64,000 nucleotides of DNA from Rhodocyclaceae bacterium (GCA_020248265.1 JADCHX010000024.1:62001-126000); one strand, 5' to 3'; shown: positions 45,766-54,729, counted from the stretch's first letter. Notes: generated by a model from the sequence alone, not told the origin. Numbers and translations are program-made.

Positions 45766-47382
45766 ATGGCCTACGAAAAGGAAGACTTCCGCCAGTTCCT
45801 CGACCGCCTGCGCGAGGCCGGCGAGCTGGTCGACCTGAAGCAGCCGGTCGACATCCGCCACATCGCGACGCTGGTCGACCAGTCCGACAAGGCGCTCTAC
45901 TTCCACGATGTGATCGGCTACGACATGCCTGTGGTGTCGGGCATCATCCGCTCGCAGAAGCGCGCGACGCTGTCGATCGGGGTCGATGATTACGCCGAGA
46001 TCGAGCACAAGCTGCAGCGCGGCATCGTCAAGCCGATCCCGCCGGTCTACATCGAGAAGGCCGCCTGCCAGGAGATCGTGATCAAGGGCGACGACGTCGA
46101 CCTGTTCAAGCTGCCGGTGCCGATGTCTTCCATCTACGACGGCGGCCCGATGATCACCGCGGGCGTGGTGATGGCGCGCGACCCGGAGCATGGCTTGAAC
46201 GCCGGCGTCTACCGGTTCATGGTGAAAGAGAAGAACCTCACCGGCATCGACATCGTCACGCCGAACAACATGCGGCTGTTCGCCGCCCGCGCCCTCGAGC
46301 GTGGCGAGCCGCTGCCGATCTCGATCTCGATCGGCTGCCATCCGTTCGAGATCATGGGCTCGGGCTTCCGCGCGCCGCTGGGGGTGGACGAGATGGCCAT
46401 CGCCGGCGGCATCCGCGGCGAGGCAGTGCGCTTCGCCCAGTGCGAGACGATCGACCTGCCCTGCCTGGCCGATTCCGAGATCGTGCTCGAGGCCGAGATC
46501 CTGCCCACCGGCTGGACGCATCCGGAAGGCCGCTTCGGCGAGTTCACCCGCCTGATGGGCGGCCTGCACTGGAACCCGCTGGTGCGCGTGAAGGCGATCA
46601 CCATGCGCCGCAATGCGGTGTACTACGCGCTGCACATGCCCTGGGAGAACACCTGGCTGGCCGCGCCGACCCGCTACACCGCGATCCGCTCGGCGCTGAA
46701 GACCGCCGGCATCCAGACGGTCGCGATCAACGTCACGCTGGGCGGCTGTGCGTTCTGGCATGCGGTCATCTCCATCAAGAAGCAGGCCGGCGAAGGCAAG
46801 AACGCGCTGCTCGCCGCGCTGTCGGTGATGGACCTGAAGCATGTGGTCATCGTCGATGAGGACATCGACCCGTTCAACGCGATGGACGTCGAATGGGCGA
46901 TCGCGACGCGGGTACAGGGCGACCGCGACGTGATCATCATCCCCGGCGCGCGCGCCAAGCCGCTCGACTCCAGCCTGGCGGTGATGCCGCACGGCGTGGT
47001 GCCCACCGGCGCCAAGGTCGGCATCGATGCGACCATCGGCGAGGGCATTCCGGTCGAGCGTTTCGAGCGTATCGCCTATGCCTACGCCGATCGGGCGAAG
47101 GTCGACGACTACGTGTCGGGCAAGGCCGATCCGCTGCCGGCGGCACTGGGTGCCACCGACGCCAAGGTCGAGGCGCTGGCACAGCAAGTGCTTGCGATGA
47201 TCGAGGTCGAGCCGCGCTACTACCAGGATATCGCCGCGCACTTCTCGGAGTACGATTTCCAGACCGTCGCGCGCGCGCTGGGCCACCTGCATACGACCGA
47301 GAAGCTGTGGCAGGACCCGAAGGGCAAGATGTGCGTGCGCGGCTCGAAGTTCGCCGCCGTGCTTCCGCTGCGCGGGAAGTGA
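45766..47382 (+). CDS. UbiD-family prFMN-dependent decarboxylase
   Basis: 538 residues. By comparison with Fdc1, the catalytic Glu-Arg-Glu set is Arg150 and Asn145 in NAGVYRFMV, and Glu254 and Glu259 in HPEGRFGEF. The family removes carboxyl groups from unsaturated or aromatic acids with prenylated FMN. The His metal ligand expected about 18 residues after the Arg appears to be Asn (TPNNMRLFA), a change I infer by eye. No UbiX flavin prenyltransferase gene is in the window. It starts seven bases after the thioesterase stop. Confidence 0.9.
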   Translation: MAYEKEDFRQFLDRLREAGELVDLKQPVDIRHIATLVDQSDKALYFHDVIGYDMPVVSGIIRSQKRATLSIGVDDYAEIEHKLQRGIVKPIPPVYIEKAACQEIVIKGDDVDLFKLPVPMSSIYDGGPMITAGVVMARDPEHGLNAGVYRFMVKEKNLTGIDIVTPNNMRLFAARALERGEPLPISISIGCHPFEIMGSGFRAPLGVDEMAIAGGIRGEAVRFAQCETIDLPCLADSEIVLEAEILPTGWTHPEGRFGEFTRLMGGLHWNPLVRVKAITMRRNAVYYALHMPWENTWLAAPTRYTAIRSALKTAGIQTVAINVTLGGCAFWHAVISIKKQAGEGKNALLAALSVMDLKHVVIVDEDIDPFNAMDVEWAIATRVQGDRDVIIIPGARAKPLDSSLAVMPHGVVPTGAKVGIDATIGEGIPVERFERIAYAYADRAKVDDYVSGKADPLPAALGATDAKVEALAQQVLAMIEVEPRYYQDIAAHFSEYDFQTVARALGHLHTTEKLWQDPKGKMCVRGSKFAAVLPLRGK

Positions 47383-47388
47383 CGTAAC

Positions 47389-47431
47389 GCAGCCTTGCGG
47401 CCGGTTCGCCGATGAATCGCCGTAAGGCTGC
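47389..47431 (+). promoter_or_regulatory. Intra-operon hairpin after the UbiD gene
   Basis: Thirteen bases at 47389-47401 pair with 47419-47431 with a single G-T type mismatch and a 17-base loop. No T-tract follows. It sits in the 94-base gap after the UbiD stop and before the RidA gene, and could stabilise upstream mRNA, attenuate, or mark an operon boundary. Confidence 0.5.
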
Positions 47432-47476
47432 ATCGACAATGGACGTCGCAGGGCCTGGCTCTGCACTCGAGGAGGC

Positions 47477-47944
47477 ATGATGGGCAAGTACGAAACCAAG
47501 CTTGCGGAAATGGGCATCACCCTGGCACCGGTACCGACCCCCGTCGCGAACTACCTGCCGTATGCGATCACCGGGAACCTCGTCTTCCTGGCCGGCCAGG
47601 TGTGCCGCGTCGATGGCAAGGTGACCCACCAGGGCAAGCTGGGCGCGGAGATCGACGTGGCGGGCGGCAAGGCAGCCGCCCGGGTCTGTGCGATCAACCT
47701 GATCGCCGCGCTCAAGCTGGCGCTGGGCGGCGACCTGGACCGTGCGGTGCGCTGCGTGTCGGTGCGCGGCTTCGTCGCCTCCGACCCGAAGTTCTACGAG
47801 CAGCCGGCGGTGATCAACGGCGCCTCCGACCTGTTCGTCGAGGTGTTCGGCGAGGCGGGCAAGCATTCGCGCACCGCGATCGGCGTGGCGGCCCTGCCGT
47901 CGGACTGCGCGGTCGAGGTCGATGCCGTGTTCGAGATCAGGTAA
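47477..47944 (+). CDS. RidA/YjgF-family protein
   Basis: 155 residues of the trimeric RidA fold: LVFLAGQVCRVDGKV near residue 36, FVEVFGEAGKHSRTAIGVAALP with the conserved Arg that binds the carboxylate of imines and keto acids, and CAVEVDAVFEI with the conserved Glu. Such proteins deaminate reactive enamines/imines or act on pathway intermediates. GAGGAGGC precedes tandem ATG codons at 47477 and 47480, so either may be used. It is followed 22 bases later by the Rieske oxygenase gene. A second RidA gene lies at 50843. Confidence 0.9.
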   Translation: MMGKYETKLAEMGITLAPVPTPVANYLPYAITGNLVFLAGQVCRVDGKVTHQGKLGAEIDVAGGKAAARVCAINLIAALKLALGGDLDRAVRCVSVRGFVASDPKFYEQPAVINGASDLFVEVFGEAGKHSRTAIGVAALPSDCAVEVDAVFEIR

Positions 47945-47966
47945 CCGAGCAGCAAGGAGCAGCGCA

Positions 47967-49226
47967 ATGGCCCAGGCGATCGGGGTGCGTCCCGTCAGCG
48001 AACTCATCCGGTGGCCCACGGAAGATCTGTCGCGGATACCGCTGCACATCTACGGCGACCCCGAAATCTACGCCTGGGAGCAGGACCGCATATTCCGCGG
48101 TCCCACCTGGAATTTCCTCTCGCTCGAGTGCGAGATCCCGAAGCCGAACGACTACGTTCTGACCAAGGTTGGCGACACCCCGGTGATCGTCGTGCGCACG
48201 GCCGAAGGCGGCATCAGCGCGCTGGTCAACCGCTGCACGCACAAGGGCTCGGTACTCTGCTACGACTCGCGCGGCCAGGGCAAGCGCAGCTTCGTCTGCC
48301 CGTACCATGCCTGGTCGTTCGACCAGTCGGGCGAACTGCGCGGCATCGCCTTCGAGAAGGGCGTCGGCGGCCTGGGCGGCATGCCGGAGGGCTTCGACAA
48401 GTCGAAGCATGCACTGACCCGGCTGCGCGTCGAGGTGATCGAGGGCCTGGTGTTCGGTACCTTCAGCGACGCCACGCCGCCGCTGGAGCAGTACCTGGGC
48501 GAGCCGATGGTCGCGCACATCCGACGCACCATCCGTGGCCGGACGATGCAGATCATCGGCCGCTACAACCACATCATGCCGAACAACTGGAAGCTGTACA
48601 TCGAGAACAGCCGCGACACGCACCACCCGTCGCTGCTGCATGCGTTCTTCGCGACGTTCAAGCTCAACCGGCTGTCGGCCGAGGGCGGCATCCGCCACGA
48701 CCCGGCGAACTGGCACCACCTCGTGTTCGCCAAGCGGCTGACCGACCAGGGCCACGAGGAATACTCCCCGGGCAAGCTGCGCACGATGAAGTCCGACTTC
48801 GGGCTGAACGACCCGTCGCTGATCGCGCAGTGGATGGAGTACGACGACAACATCACCAACGCCCTGCAGAGCATCCTGCCGGGCTTCGTGCTCCAGCAGA
48901 TCCTGAACTCCGTGGGCACGCGGCAGATCATCACCCGCGGCACGGGCGAATGCGAACTGATCTGGACGGTGGTCGCGTTCGAGGAGGATACGCCCGAGCA
49001 GCGTGCGATCCGGATCAAGCAGAGCAACCTGGTCGGCCCGCACGGCTACATCTCGATGGAAGATGGCGCGATCGGCGGCTTCGTGCAACAGGGGATCAAG
49101 GGCGACCGCGACAAGCAGGCCGTGGTCGAGATGGGCGGCCTGACCGCCGACGGCCAGCCGACCCGCGCCACCGAGACTTCGGTGCGCGGCTTCTACAAGG
49201 CCTACCGCGAACTGATGGGCAGCTGA
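47967..49226 (+). CDS. Aromatic ring-hydroxylating Rieske dioxygenase, large subunit
   Basis: 419 residues. The Rieske ligands are Cys90 and His92 in NRCTHKGS and Cys111 and His114 in VCPYHAW. The mononuclear iron site is the Asp217-x2-His220-x4-His225 motif in ENSRDTHHPSLLH. The C-terminal domain matches benzoate/naphthalene-type alpha subunits. It inserts both atoms of O2 into an aromatic ring with electrons from a ferredoxin/reductase, neither of which is encoded nearby. AAGGAGC precedes the ATG. The beta-subunit gene starts two bases after its stop. Confidence 0.94.
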   Translation: MAQAIGVRPVSELIRWPTEDLSRIPLHIYGDPEIYAWEQDRIFRGPTWNFLSLECEIPKPNDYVLTKVGDTPVIVVRTAEGGISALVNRCTHKGSVLCYDSRGQGKRSFVCPYHAWSFDQSGELRGIAFEKGVGGLGGMPEGFDKSKHALTRLRVEVIEGLVFGTFSDATPPLEQYLGEPMVAHIRRTIRGRTMQIIGRYNHIMPNNWKLYIENSRDTHHPSLLHAFFATFKLNRLSAEGGIRHDPANWHHLVFAKRLTDQGHEEYSPGKLRTMKSDFGLNDPSLIAQWMEYDDNITNALQSILPGFVLQQILNSVGTRQIITRGTGECELIWTVVAFEEDTPEQRAIRIKQSNLVGPHGYISMEDGAIGGFVQQGIKGDRDKQAVVEMGGLTADGQPTRATETSVRGFYKAYRELMGS

Positions 49227-49228
49227 AC

Positions 49229-49771
49229 ATGGCCGCGACGAACACCCCGACGAATGCACCGATGATCACCCCGGAGCGCCGCAGCGCGATCGAACGCCTG
49301 ATGGTCGACTATGTGCATGCGATCGACGAGGGCGAATACGAACGCTGGCCGCAGTTCTTCACCGAGGACGGCCGCTACCAGGTCACCGGGCGCGAGAACC
49401 ATGCGCGCGGCTGGGTGGCCGGCATGCTCCTTTGCGACAACCGCGACATGATGATCGACCGCATCTACTCGCTGCGCCAGGTGAACGTCTGGGAGCCGCA
49501 TACCTACCGCCACGTGATCGGCCCGACCCAGGTACTGGAGGCCGGCATGGATGGCCGCAGTCCGGCCGACTGCTTCACCGTCAAGGCGCAGACCAACTAC
49601 CTGTGCGTGCGCACCATGCACAACGGCGAGCAGAAGCTGTTCTCCACCGGACGCTACCTGGACGAGATCGTGTTCGAGGGCCCTGCCGGCGGCGATACGC
49701 CGATGCTGCGCAGCCGACTCGTGATCGCCGACTCGAACCAGATCGACACCCTGCTGGTCATCCCGCTCTAG
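49229..49771 (+). CDS. Rieske dioxygenase small (beta) subunit
   Basis: 180 residues with the NTF2-like cone fold of ring-hydroxylating dioxygenase beta subunits: RLMVDYVHAIDEGEYERWPQFFTEDGRYQV near residue 24 and DRIYSLRQVNVWEPHTYRHVIGP at about 76-98. It stabilises the alpha3beta3 hexamer and has no catalytic centre. The ATG is two bases after the alpha-subunit stop, so the pair is co-translated. The hydroxyacid dehydrogenase gene begins ten bases after its stop. Confidence 0.93.
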   Translation: MAATNTPTNAPMITPERRSAIERLMVDYVHAIDEGEYERWPQFFTEDGRYQVTGRENHARGWVAGMLLCDNRDMMIDRIYSLRQVNVWEPHTYRHVIGPTQVLEAGMDGRSPADCFTVKAQTNYLCVRTMHNGEQKLFSTGRYLDEIVFEGPAGGDTPMLRSRLVIADSNQIDTLLVIPL

Positions 49772-49781
49772 GCCCCGCCCG

Positions 49782-50804
49782 ATGCCACGTTCCACCGCCA
49801 GCACCCCGCGCAGGTTCCATGTGCACTTCGAGAGCAACAGCAGCAAGCCGCGCCAGTTCCAGGTGCTCGAGAGCGACGTCAAGGCGGCCGTCCGGCGGCA
49901 TCCGGAACTCGCGCGCCGGCTGAAGATCACCGTCGGCTTCGACCGCAAGATGCTGGCAGAGGCCCTGCAGACGGCGGACTTCCTGCTCAACTCGGACCCG
50001 CCGCGCGACAACCTGCGTGCGCTGGCGCCCCGGCTCGAATGGATCCAGACGACCGGAGCCGGCATCGACGGCCTGTTGCCGCTCGACTGGCTGCCCGAAG
50101 GCGTGGTGCTGACCAACAACAGCGGCGCACATGCGGCCAAGGCGCAGGATTCCGGCGCGATGGGCCTGCTGATGCTCAATGCACGAATCCCGGAAGTGAT
50201 GACCGCGCAGCGTGCAAAGCACTGGGCGCATGCGTTCTCCTCGCCGATCGCCGGCAAGACCGCGGTGGTGATCGGCTTCGGCGATGTCGGCGCGGCGGTC
50301 GGGCGCGGTGCCCGCAAGCTCGGCGTGAACGTGATCGCGGTCACCCGCAGCGGCGCGCTCACCCGCACCACCGCGAAGGCGGCCGACTCGGTGGTGCCGG
50401 TGTCGAAGCTCGCGCGGGTGATCGGCAAGGCCGACTTCGTCGTGGTCGCCACGCCGCTGACCGAGCAGACCCGGGGCCTGGTGGACAGCGCGATGCTGGA
50501 CCGGATGAAGGATGGCGCGGGGCTGATGAACATCGGCCGCGCGCCGGTGGTCGACTACGACGCCCTCTGTGCGCGCCTGACCAGCGGCAAGCTGTCGGGC
50601 GCGATCCTGGACGTGTTCTCGCCCGAGCCGCTGCCGGCCTCCTCGCCGCTGTGGACGGTGCCGAACCTGGTCGTTCTGCCGCACATCACCTGCGATGACC
50701 CTCGCTACATCGATTTCCTGCTCGACTTCTGGTTCGAGAACTTCGCGCGCCGGCTTGCCGGCCGCAAGCTGAAGAATATCGTCGAGCCGCTGCGCGGCTA
50801 CTGA
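49782..50804 (+). CDS. D-2-hydroxyacid dehydrogenase
   Basis: 340 residues. The NAD-binding GFGDVG motif is at 165-170 and the catalytic Arg253, Glu282 and His301 lie in MNIGRAPVVD, FSPEPLP and VLPHITC. It reduces 2-oxoacids or oxidises D-2-hydroxyacids with NAD(P)H in the cytosol. The N-terminal substrate domain is normal length but opens with a basic, unordered stretch (MPRSTASTPRR). It follows the dioxygenase genes closely and could process a keto acid from ring degradation. Confidence 0.92.
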   Translation: MPRSTASTPRRFHVHFESNSSKPRQFQVLESDVKAAVRRHPELARRLKITVGFDRKMLAEALQTADFLLNSDPPRDNLRALAPRLEWIQTTGAGIDGLLPLDWLPEGVVLTNNSGAHAAKAQDSGAMGLLMLNARIPEVMTAQRAKHWAHAFSSPIAGKTAVVIGFGDVGAAVGRGARKLGVNVIAVTRSGALTRTTAKAADSVVPVSKLARVIGKADFVVVATPLTEQTRGLVDSAMLDRMKDGAGLMNIGRAPVVDYDALCARLTSGKLSGAILDVFSPEPLPASSPLWTVPNLVVLPHITCDDPRYIDFLLDFWFENFARRLAGRKLKNIVEPLRGY

Positions 50805-50842
50805 TGCCGGTTCCGAATCCCGATCGCCGCGAGGACTCTCCG

Positions 50843-51238
50843 ATGTCGATGCCGCTGTTCCACATGATCGATGGCGCGCCCGACCCGGTCGCACCGTTCA
50901 GCCACGCGGTCGAGGCCGACGGCTGGGTGTTCGTCACCGGCCAGATGCCGTTCGAGGGCCTCGCCAACGACTCGGCCTATCCCGAAGGTATCGAAGCACA
51001 GACGCACCAGGTGATGAAGAATCTGTCGACCGTGCTGGACGGCGTCGGACTGGGGCTCGAGAACGTGGTGCAGGTGCGCGTGTTCCTGCTGAAGTTCGAC
51101 GAGCACTACGCGCAGATGAATGCGGCCTATGCGAGCTGGTTCGCGCCGGGCAAGCGGCCGGCACGCACCTGCGTCGGGGTCACCGGTCTCGCGCGCGGCG
51201 CGCTGGTCGAGATCGACATGGTCGCGCGGCGCCCCTGA
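50843..51238 (+). CDS. RidA/YjgF-family protein, second copy
   Basis: 131 residues from the ATG at 50843, chosen because GAGGA lies about eight bases upstream and MSMPLFHMIDGAP is a family-like start. An ATG at 50804, overlapping the previous stop, would add 13 charged residues. The core shows WVFVTGQMPFEG, FLLKFDEHYAQMNAAYASWF and the conserved Arg and Glu in PARTCVGVTGLARGALVEIDMVA. It is diverged from the RidA at 47477, and two paralogues in one operon suggest they act on different intermediates. Confidence 0.88.
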   Translation: MSMPLFHMIDGAPDPVAPFSHAVEADGWVFVTGQMPFEGLANDSAYPEGIEAQTHQVMKNLSTVLDGVGLGLENVVQVRVFLLKFDEHYAQMNAAYASWFAPGKRPARTCVGVTGLARGALVEIDMVARRP

Positions 51239-52173
51239 TGCTGCCGCGCCTTCCCGTGCATGACGCGCAGGTGCCCGCAGCCGGCACGCTGAACCTCGAC
51301 CATGTCGCGCACTTCGTGCCCGACCGGGATGCCGCGGCCGTGGCACTGGCGCGACTGGGCTTCGCCGCCACGCCGTTCTCCGAGCAGTTCCACCGGCTGC
51401 AGGCCGACGGTCCGCTGGTCCCGGCCGGCACCGGCAACCGCTGCGTGATGCTGCGCGAGGGTTACCTGGAATTCCTCACGCCGTTCATGGACACCCCGGT
51501 CGCCAACCAGCTGCGCGAGTCGATCACGCGCTACACCGGGGTGCACTTGATCGCCTATGGTACGGCCGACGCGGAATCTGACCATGCACGACTGTCGGCT
51601 GCGGGCTTCGCGCCGCTGCCACCAGTCCGCCTGCAGCGCGAGGCGGACGCACTGTCGGGTACCACCACCGTGCGCTTCGTGGTCACGCGGACACCCCCCG
51701 GCACGATGCCCGAGGGCCGTATCCAGTTCTGCGGGCACCAGACACCCGAGGGCGTCTGGCAGCAGCGCTGGCTCGACCATCCGAACAGGGCGACGGGGCT
51801 GCGCCGGGTGTTCCTCGTGCTGCCCGACCCAGCCGAGGCGGCCACCCGCTATGCACGCTATGCCGGCATCCCGTCGGGGCTGGTGTTCGGCCCGGCCGGG
51901 ACGGAGTTCGTGCAGCAGACCGCGCGCGGCGCGCTGCACCTGATGGACACCGCCGCATGGCGGGCTCGGTTCGATCCGGACCAGGCGCTGGTGCCGCCGG
52001 CCCTGCCCTGGATCGCCGGCTACGAGCTGTCGAGCGACGACATGGGTACTACCCGGGCAGCGCTGGAGGCTGGCGGTACGCCGTCCACGTTGCTGCCCGA
52101 TGGCCGGTTGCGGGTCATCCTGCCGCCCGAACTCGGCGGCTTCATCCTGTTCTCGGCAGGCGACGCAGCGTGA
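51238..52173 (+). CDS. Glyoxalase-like (VOC) protein
   Basis: 311 residues with an N-terminal VOC strand set, NLDHVAHFVPDRDAAAVALARLGF near residue 19, and a second module from about residue 170 (RRVFLVLPDPAEAATRYARYAGI). This layout matches the glyoxalase-like domain group, whose reactions are mostly unknown. Metal ligands are not all evident. It begins in a TGATG overlap with the RidA stop and ends in a GTGA overlap with the next gene, so it is fully embedded in the operon. Confidence 0.78.
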   Translation: MLPRLPVHDAQVPAAGTLNLDHVAHFVPDRDAAAVALARLGFAATPFSEQFHRLQADGPLVPAGTGNRCVMLREGYLEFLTPFMDTPVANQLRESITRYTGVHLIAYGTADAESDHARLSAAGFAPLPPVRLQREADALSGTTTVRFVVTRTPPGTMPEGRIQFCGHQTPEGVWQQRWLDHPNRATGLRRVFLVLPDPAEAATRYARYAGIPSGLVFGPAGTEFVQQTARGALHLMDTAAWRARFDPDQALVPPALPWIAGYELSSDDMGTTRAALEAGGTPSTLLPDGRLRVILPPELGGFILFSAGDAA

Positions 52174-52577
52174 ACAGCGGCGCCTGGCTGGTCGCCATCG
52201 GGATGGCAATCGCAACCGCAGGCTGGGTTCTGCATCGCGAGCGCGCGGCGATGCCGTCCAGCGCCCTGCGCCTGCCAGCGCAGGTCGTGCAGGTCGAGCA
52301 GCGCACCATCGCCAGCGCGGATACCACCGAGACCTTGTTCGCCCCACGCATCCGCTTCCGCCATCCCGACGGGCGCGAGGGAGTCTTCGTCGCCGACGTG
52401 TGGACCCACGCCCCGCAGCATCGTTCGGGCGAATCGGTGCACGTGCTGGTGGACGAAGCAACCGGGCGCATCATCCTCGACAGCGCCTCGAGTGCCTGGG
52501 GACCGCTGGCGCTGTTCGCCGGCACCGGATTCCTGCTCGTGGCGATCGGGGTGGTGAGGCTGTTCACGCGGGCATGA
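52170..52577 (+). CDS. DUF3592-like small membrane protein
   Basis: 135 residues from a GTG that overlaps the preceding stop as GTGA. Two hydrophobic helices at about 5-20 and 111-131 flank a beta-rich segment with the RIRFRHPDGREGVFVA and SGESVHVLVDEATGRI strands typical of DUF3592. It is probably an inner membrane protein with a small extramembrane domain. Being last in the catabolic run does not explain its function, and it may be present only by operon extension. Confidence 0.75.
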   Translation: MNSGAWLVAIGMAIATAGWVLHRERAAMPSSALRLPAQVVQVEQRTIASADTTETLFAPRIRFRHPDGREGVFVADVWTHAPQHRSGESVHVLVDEATGRIILDSASSAWGPLALFAGTGFLLVAIGVVRLFTRA

Positions 52578-52595
52578 TTTCCGCGCCCGGCGGCA

Positions 52596-53597
52596 TCACT
52601 CCAGCTTGATGCCCGCGTCGCGTACCACCTTGCCCCAGCGCGCTGACTCGGTACGGATGTAATCGGCGAACTCCTGCGGCGAGGCCGACAGCAGCACGTC
52701 GGTGGCGCCGGTGGCGAAGCGTTCGCGCACCTCGGGCACCGGCAGCGCCTGGTTGATCGCGGCGTGCAGCCTGCGGATCGACTCGGCCGGCGTGCCGGTC
52801 GGGACCAGGATGCCCTGCCAGCTGGTCGACACGATGTCCACGCCTTCTTCACGCAGCGTCGGCACCTTCGGGAACAGGTCGAGCCGCTTCGCGGTGGTCA
52901 GCGCGATCGGCCGCAGCTTGCCCGACTGGGCGAAGCTCATCACCGAGGTGAGGGTCTGGATGGTCACGGTCACATGCCCCGCGACCACGTCCGTCACCGC
53001 CTGGCCTGCGCCGCCCTTGTAGGGGATGTGCACCATCTTCAGGCCGTTCTGCGCGGCCAGCAGTTCCATCTGCAGGTGGCTCAGGCTGCCCGCCCCGGCC
53101 GATGCATAGTTCACCTGGCCAGGACGCGCGCGGATGAACGCGACCAGTTCCTTCGAACTGCGTACCGGAAGCGACGGATGCACCAGCAGCATCGTCGTGG
53201 TCTCGGACACCAGCCCGACAGGGGCCAGGTCCTTCATCGGATCGACCTTCAGCGCAGCGCCATAGACATGGGGGTTGATCGCCACGGCCCCGATGTTGCC
53301 GAGGAAGGTGGTGTAGCCATCCGGCGCCGAGCGCGCGACGAATTCCATGCCCAGGTTGCCGTTTGCGCCCGCCCGGTTCTCGATCACGATCGGCTGGCCG
53401 AGCTGTTCGGCGAGGCGCGGCCCGATCACGCGCGCAACGAAGTCGGACGCACCGCCGGCACCGAACGGCACGATCAGCCGGATCGGCTTCGCGGGCCACG
53501 CTGCCTGCGCGCAGACCAGCGTCGGCATCGACGCCAGCACCACCGACAGGGCGGCAGCATGCAGGGCAGGGACAGGACCACGCAGGATGTTCTTCAT
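52596..53597 (-). CDS. Bug/TctC-family solute receptor 9
   Basis: 333 residues. Signal peptide with cleavage near VCAQ at 31, WPAKPIRLIVPFGAGGASD with the ligand loop at 46-52, and HIPYKG. An Arg-Arg pair in the first part is lacking, so Sec export is expected. It is convergent with the DUF3592 gene at the end of the Rieske operon, 18 bases away, and lies 31 bases downstream of receptor 10 on the same strand. The two are clearly different sequences and may bind distinct acids. Confidence 0.9.
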   Translation of the reverse strand: MKNILRGPVPALHAAALSVVLASMPTLVCAQAAWPAKPIRLIVPFGAGGASDFVARVIGPRLAEQLGQPIVIENRAGANGNLGMEFVARSAPDGYTTFLGNIGAVAINPHVYGAALKVDPMKDLAPVGLVSETTTMLLVHPSLPVRSSKELVAFIRARPGQVNYASAGAGSLSHLQMELLAAQNGLKMVHIPYKGGAGQAVTDVVAGHVTVTIQTLTSVMSFAQSGKLRPIALTTAKRLDLFPKVPTLREEGVDIVSTSWQGILVPTGTPAESIRRLHAAINQALPVPEVRERFATGATDVLLSASPQEFADYIRTESARWGKVVRDAGIKLE

Positions 53598-53628
53598 CGG
53601 TCAGGCTCCGCTGGAAATCGAAAAAAGT

Positions 53629-54627
53629 TCAGAGTTCGGCCTTGATGCCGGCCTTCTGGATGATGCGCGCGTACAGCTCGGTATCCTTGCGGATCTCCGC
53701 CGCGAACTGCTCGGCGCTGCCGTACGCGGGCTCGTAGCCCAGCTCCGCGAAGCGCTTCAGCAGTTCAGCGCCCTTCAACGCATTGTTGATCTCGCGGTTG
53801 AGGCGATCCACGATCTCGCGCGGCACGCCCGCAGGCCCGACGATGCCGAACCAGGGCGACAGCTCGAACCCCGGCAATCCGGATTCCGCCACGGTGGGCA
53901 CGTCGGGGGCACCGGCGGACCGCCGCGGCGTGGTCACCGCAATCGCGCGCATCTTGCCTGCGCGGGCCTGCGCCAGCGCGAGCCCCATGTCGGCCATCAT
54001 CAGGTCGACGCTGCCGACCATCAGTTCGGTCAGCGCCGGTGCAGTGCCCTTGAACGGGATGTGCACCACCTTCGTGCCGGCCACCGCGTTGAACCACTCG
54101 GCGGCGAGGCTGGACATGCTGCCGACGCCCGACGATGCGTAGTTGAGGTAGCCCGGCTTCGCCCGTGCGATCGCGACCAGTTCCTTTACCGTCTTTGCCG
54201 GCACCCGCGGGTTGACCACCAGCAGATAGGGCACGCGCGCGACATTGGCGATCGGCGTGAAATCCTTCAGCGGGCTGTACGAGAGCTTCGCGTACAGCGC
54301 CGGCGCCACCGTCATGTTGCTCGAACCACCCATGGTCAGCGTGTAACCGTCGGCGGGCGCGCGGGCACCGGCTTCTGCGCCGATGGTGCCACCGGCGCCG
54401 CCCCGGTTGTCGATGATGGCCGGCTGGCCCCAGGCTTCCGTGAGCCGGCTGCCGATCAGCCGGGCCAGTACGTCGTTCGGCCCCCCAGGCGCGAACGGCA
54501 CGATGATGCGGATGGGCTTGGCGGGATACGGCGTCTGTGCGAACGCAGGCAGTGCGGCGGACAGGACGGCACAGAGCGAGAGTGCCCCGGCGATGGGCAG
54601 GGCAGTCGCTGATGACAAGGCATGCAT
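53629..54627 (-). CDS. Bug/TctC-family solute receptor 10
   Basis: 332 residues from the ATG at 54627. Signal peptide to about residue 30 (ending PAFAQ), ligand loop APGGPND at 46-52, and HIPFKG instead of HVPYKG. An ATG 19 codons upstream would add an Arg/Ser-rich segment ahead of the signal peptide. It is paired with receptor 9 downstream. Upstream on the same strand, 102 bases away, is a ThDP-dependent enzyme gene that may act on the imported compound. Confidence 0.9.
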   Translation of the reverse strand: MHALSSATALPIAGALSLCAVLSAALPAFAQTPYPAKPIRIIVPFAPGGPNDVLARLIGSRLTEAWGQPAIIDNRGGAGGTIGAEAGARAPADGYTLTMGGSSNMTVAPALYAKLSYSPLKDFTPIANVARVPYLLVVNPRVPAKTVKELVAIARAKPGYLNYASSGVGSMSSLAAEWFNAVAGTKVVHIPFKGTAPALTELMVGSVDLMMADMGLALAQARAGKMRAIAVTTPRRSAGAPDVPTVAESGLPGFELSPWFGIVGPAGVPREIVDRLNREINNALKGAELLKRFAELGYEPAYGSAEQFAAEIRKDTELYARIIQKAGIKAEL

Positions 54628-54729
54628 GGAAGGACGGCTCCTGGATCGGGATCGAGCTGACATCGGAAGCAGATACCGTACCATTCCATGCAGCCGTGCG
54701 CGGGGCGCGGTGATACCTGCCCCGGGGGG

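Noticed and set aside
52596-54627. Receptors 9 and 10 as a recent tandem duplication
   Set aside because: They share only family motifs; signal peptides, ligand loops and the HIPYKG/HIPFKG segment differ too much for recent copying.
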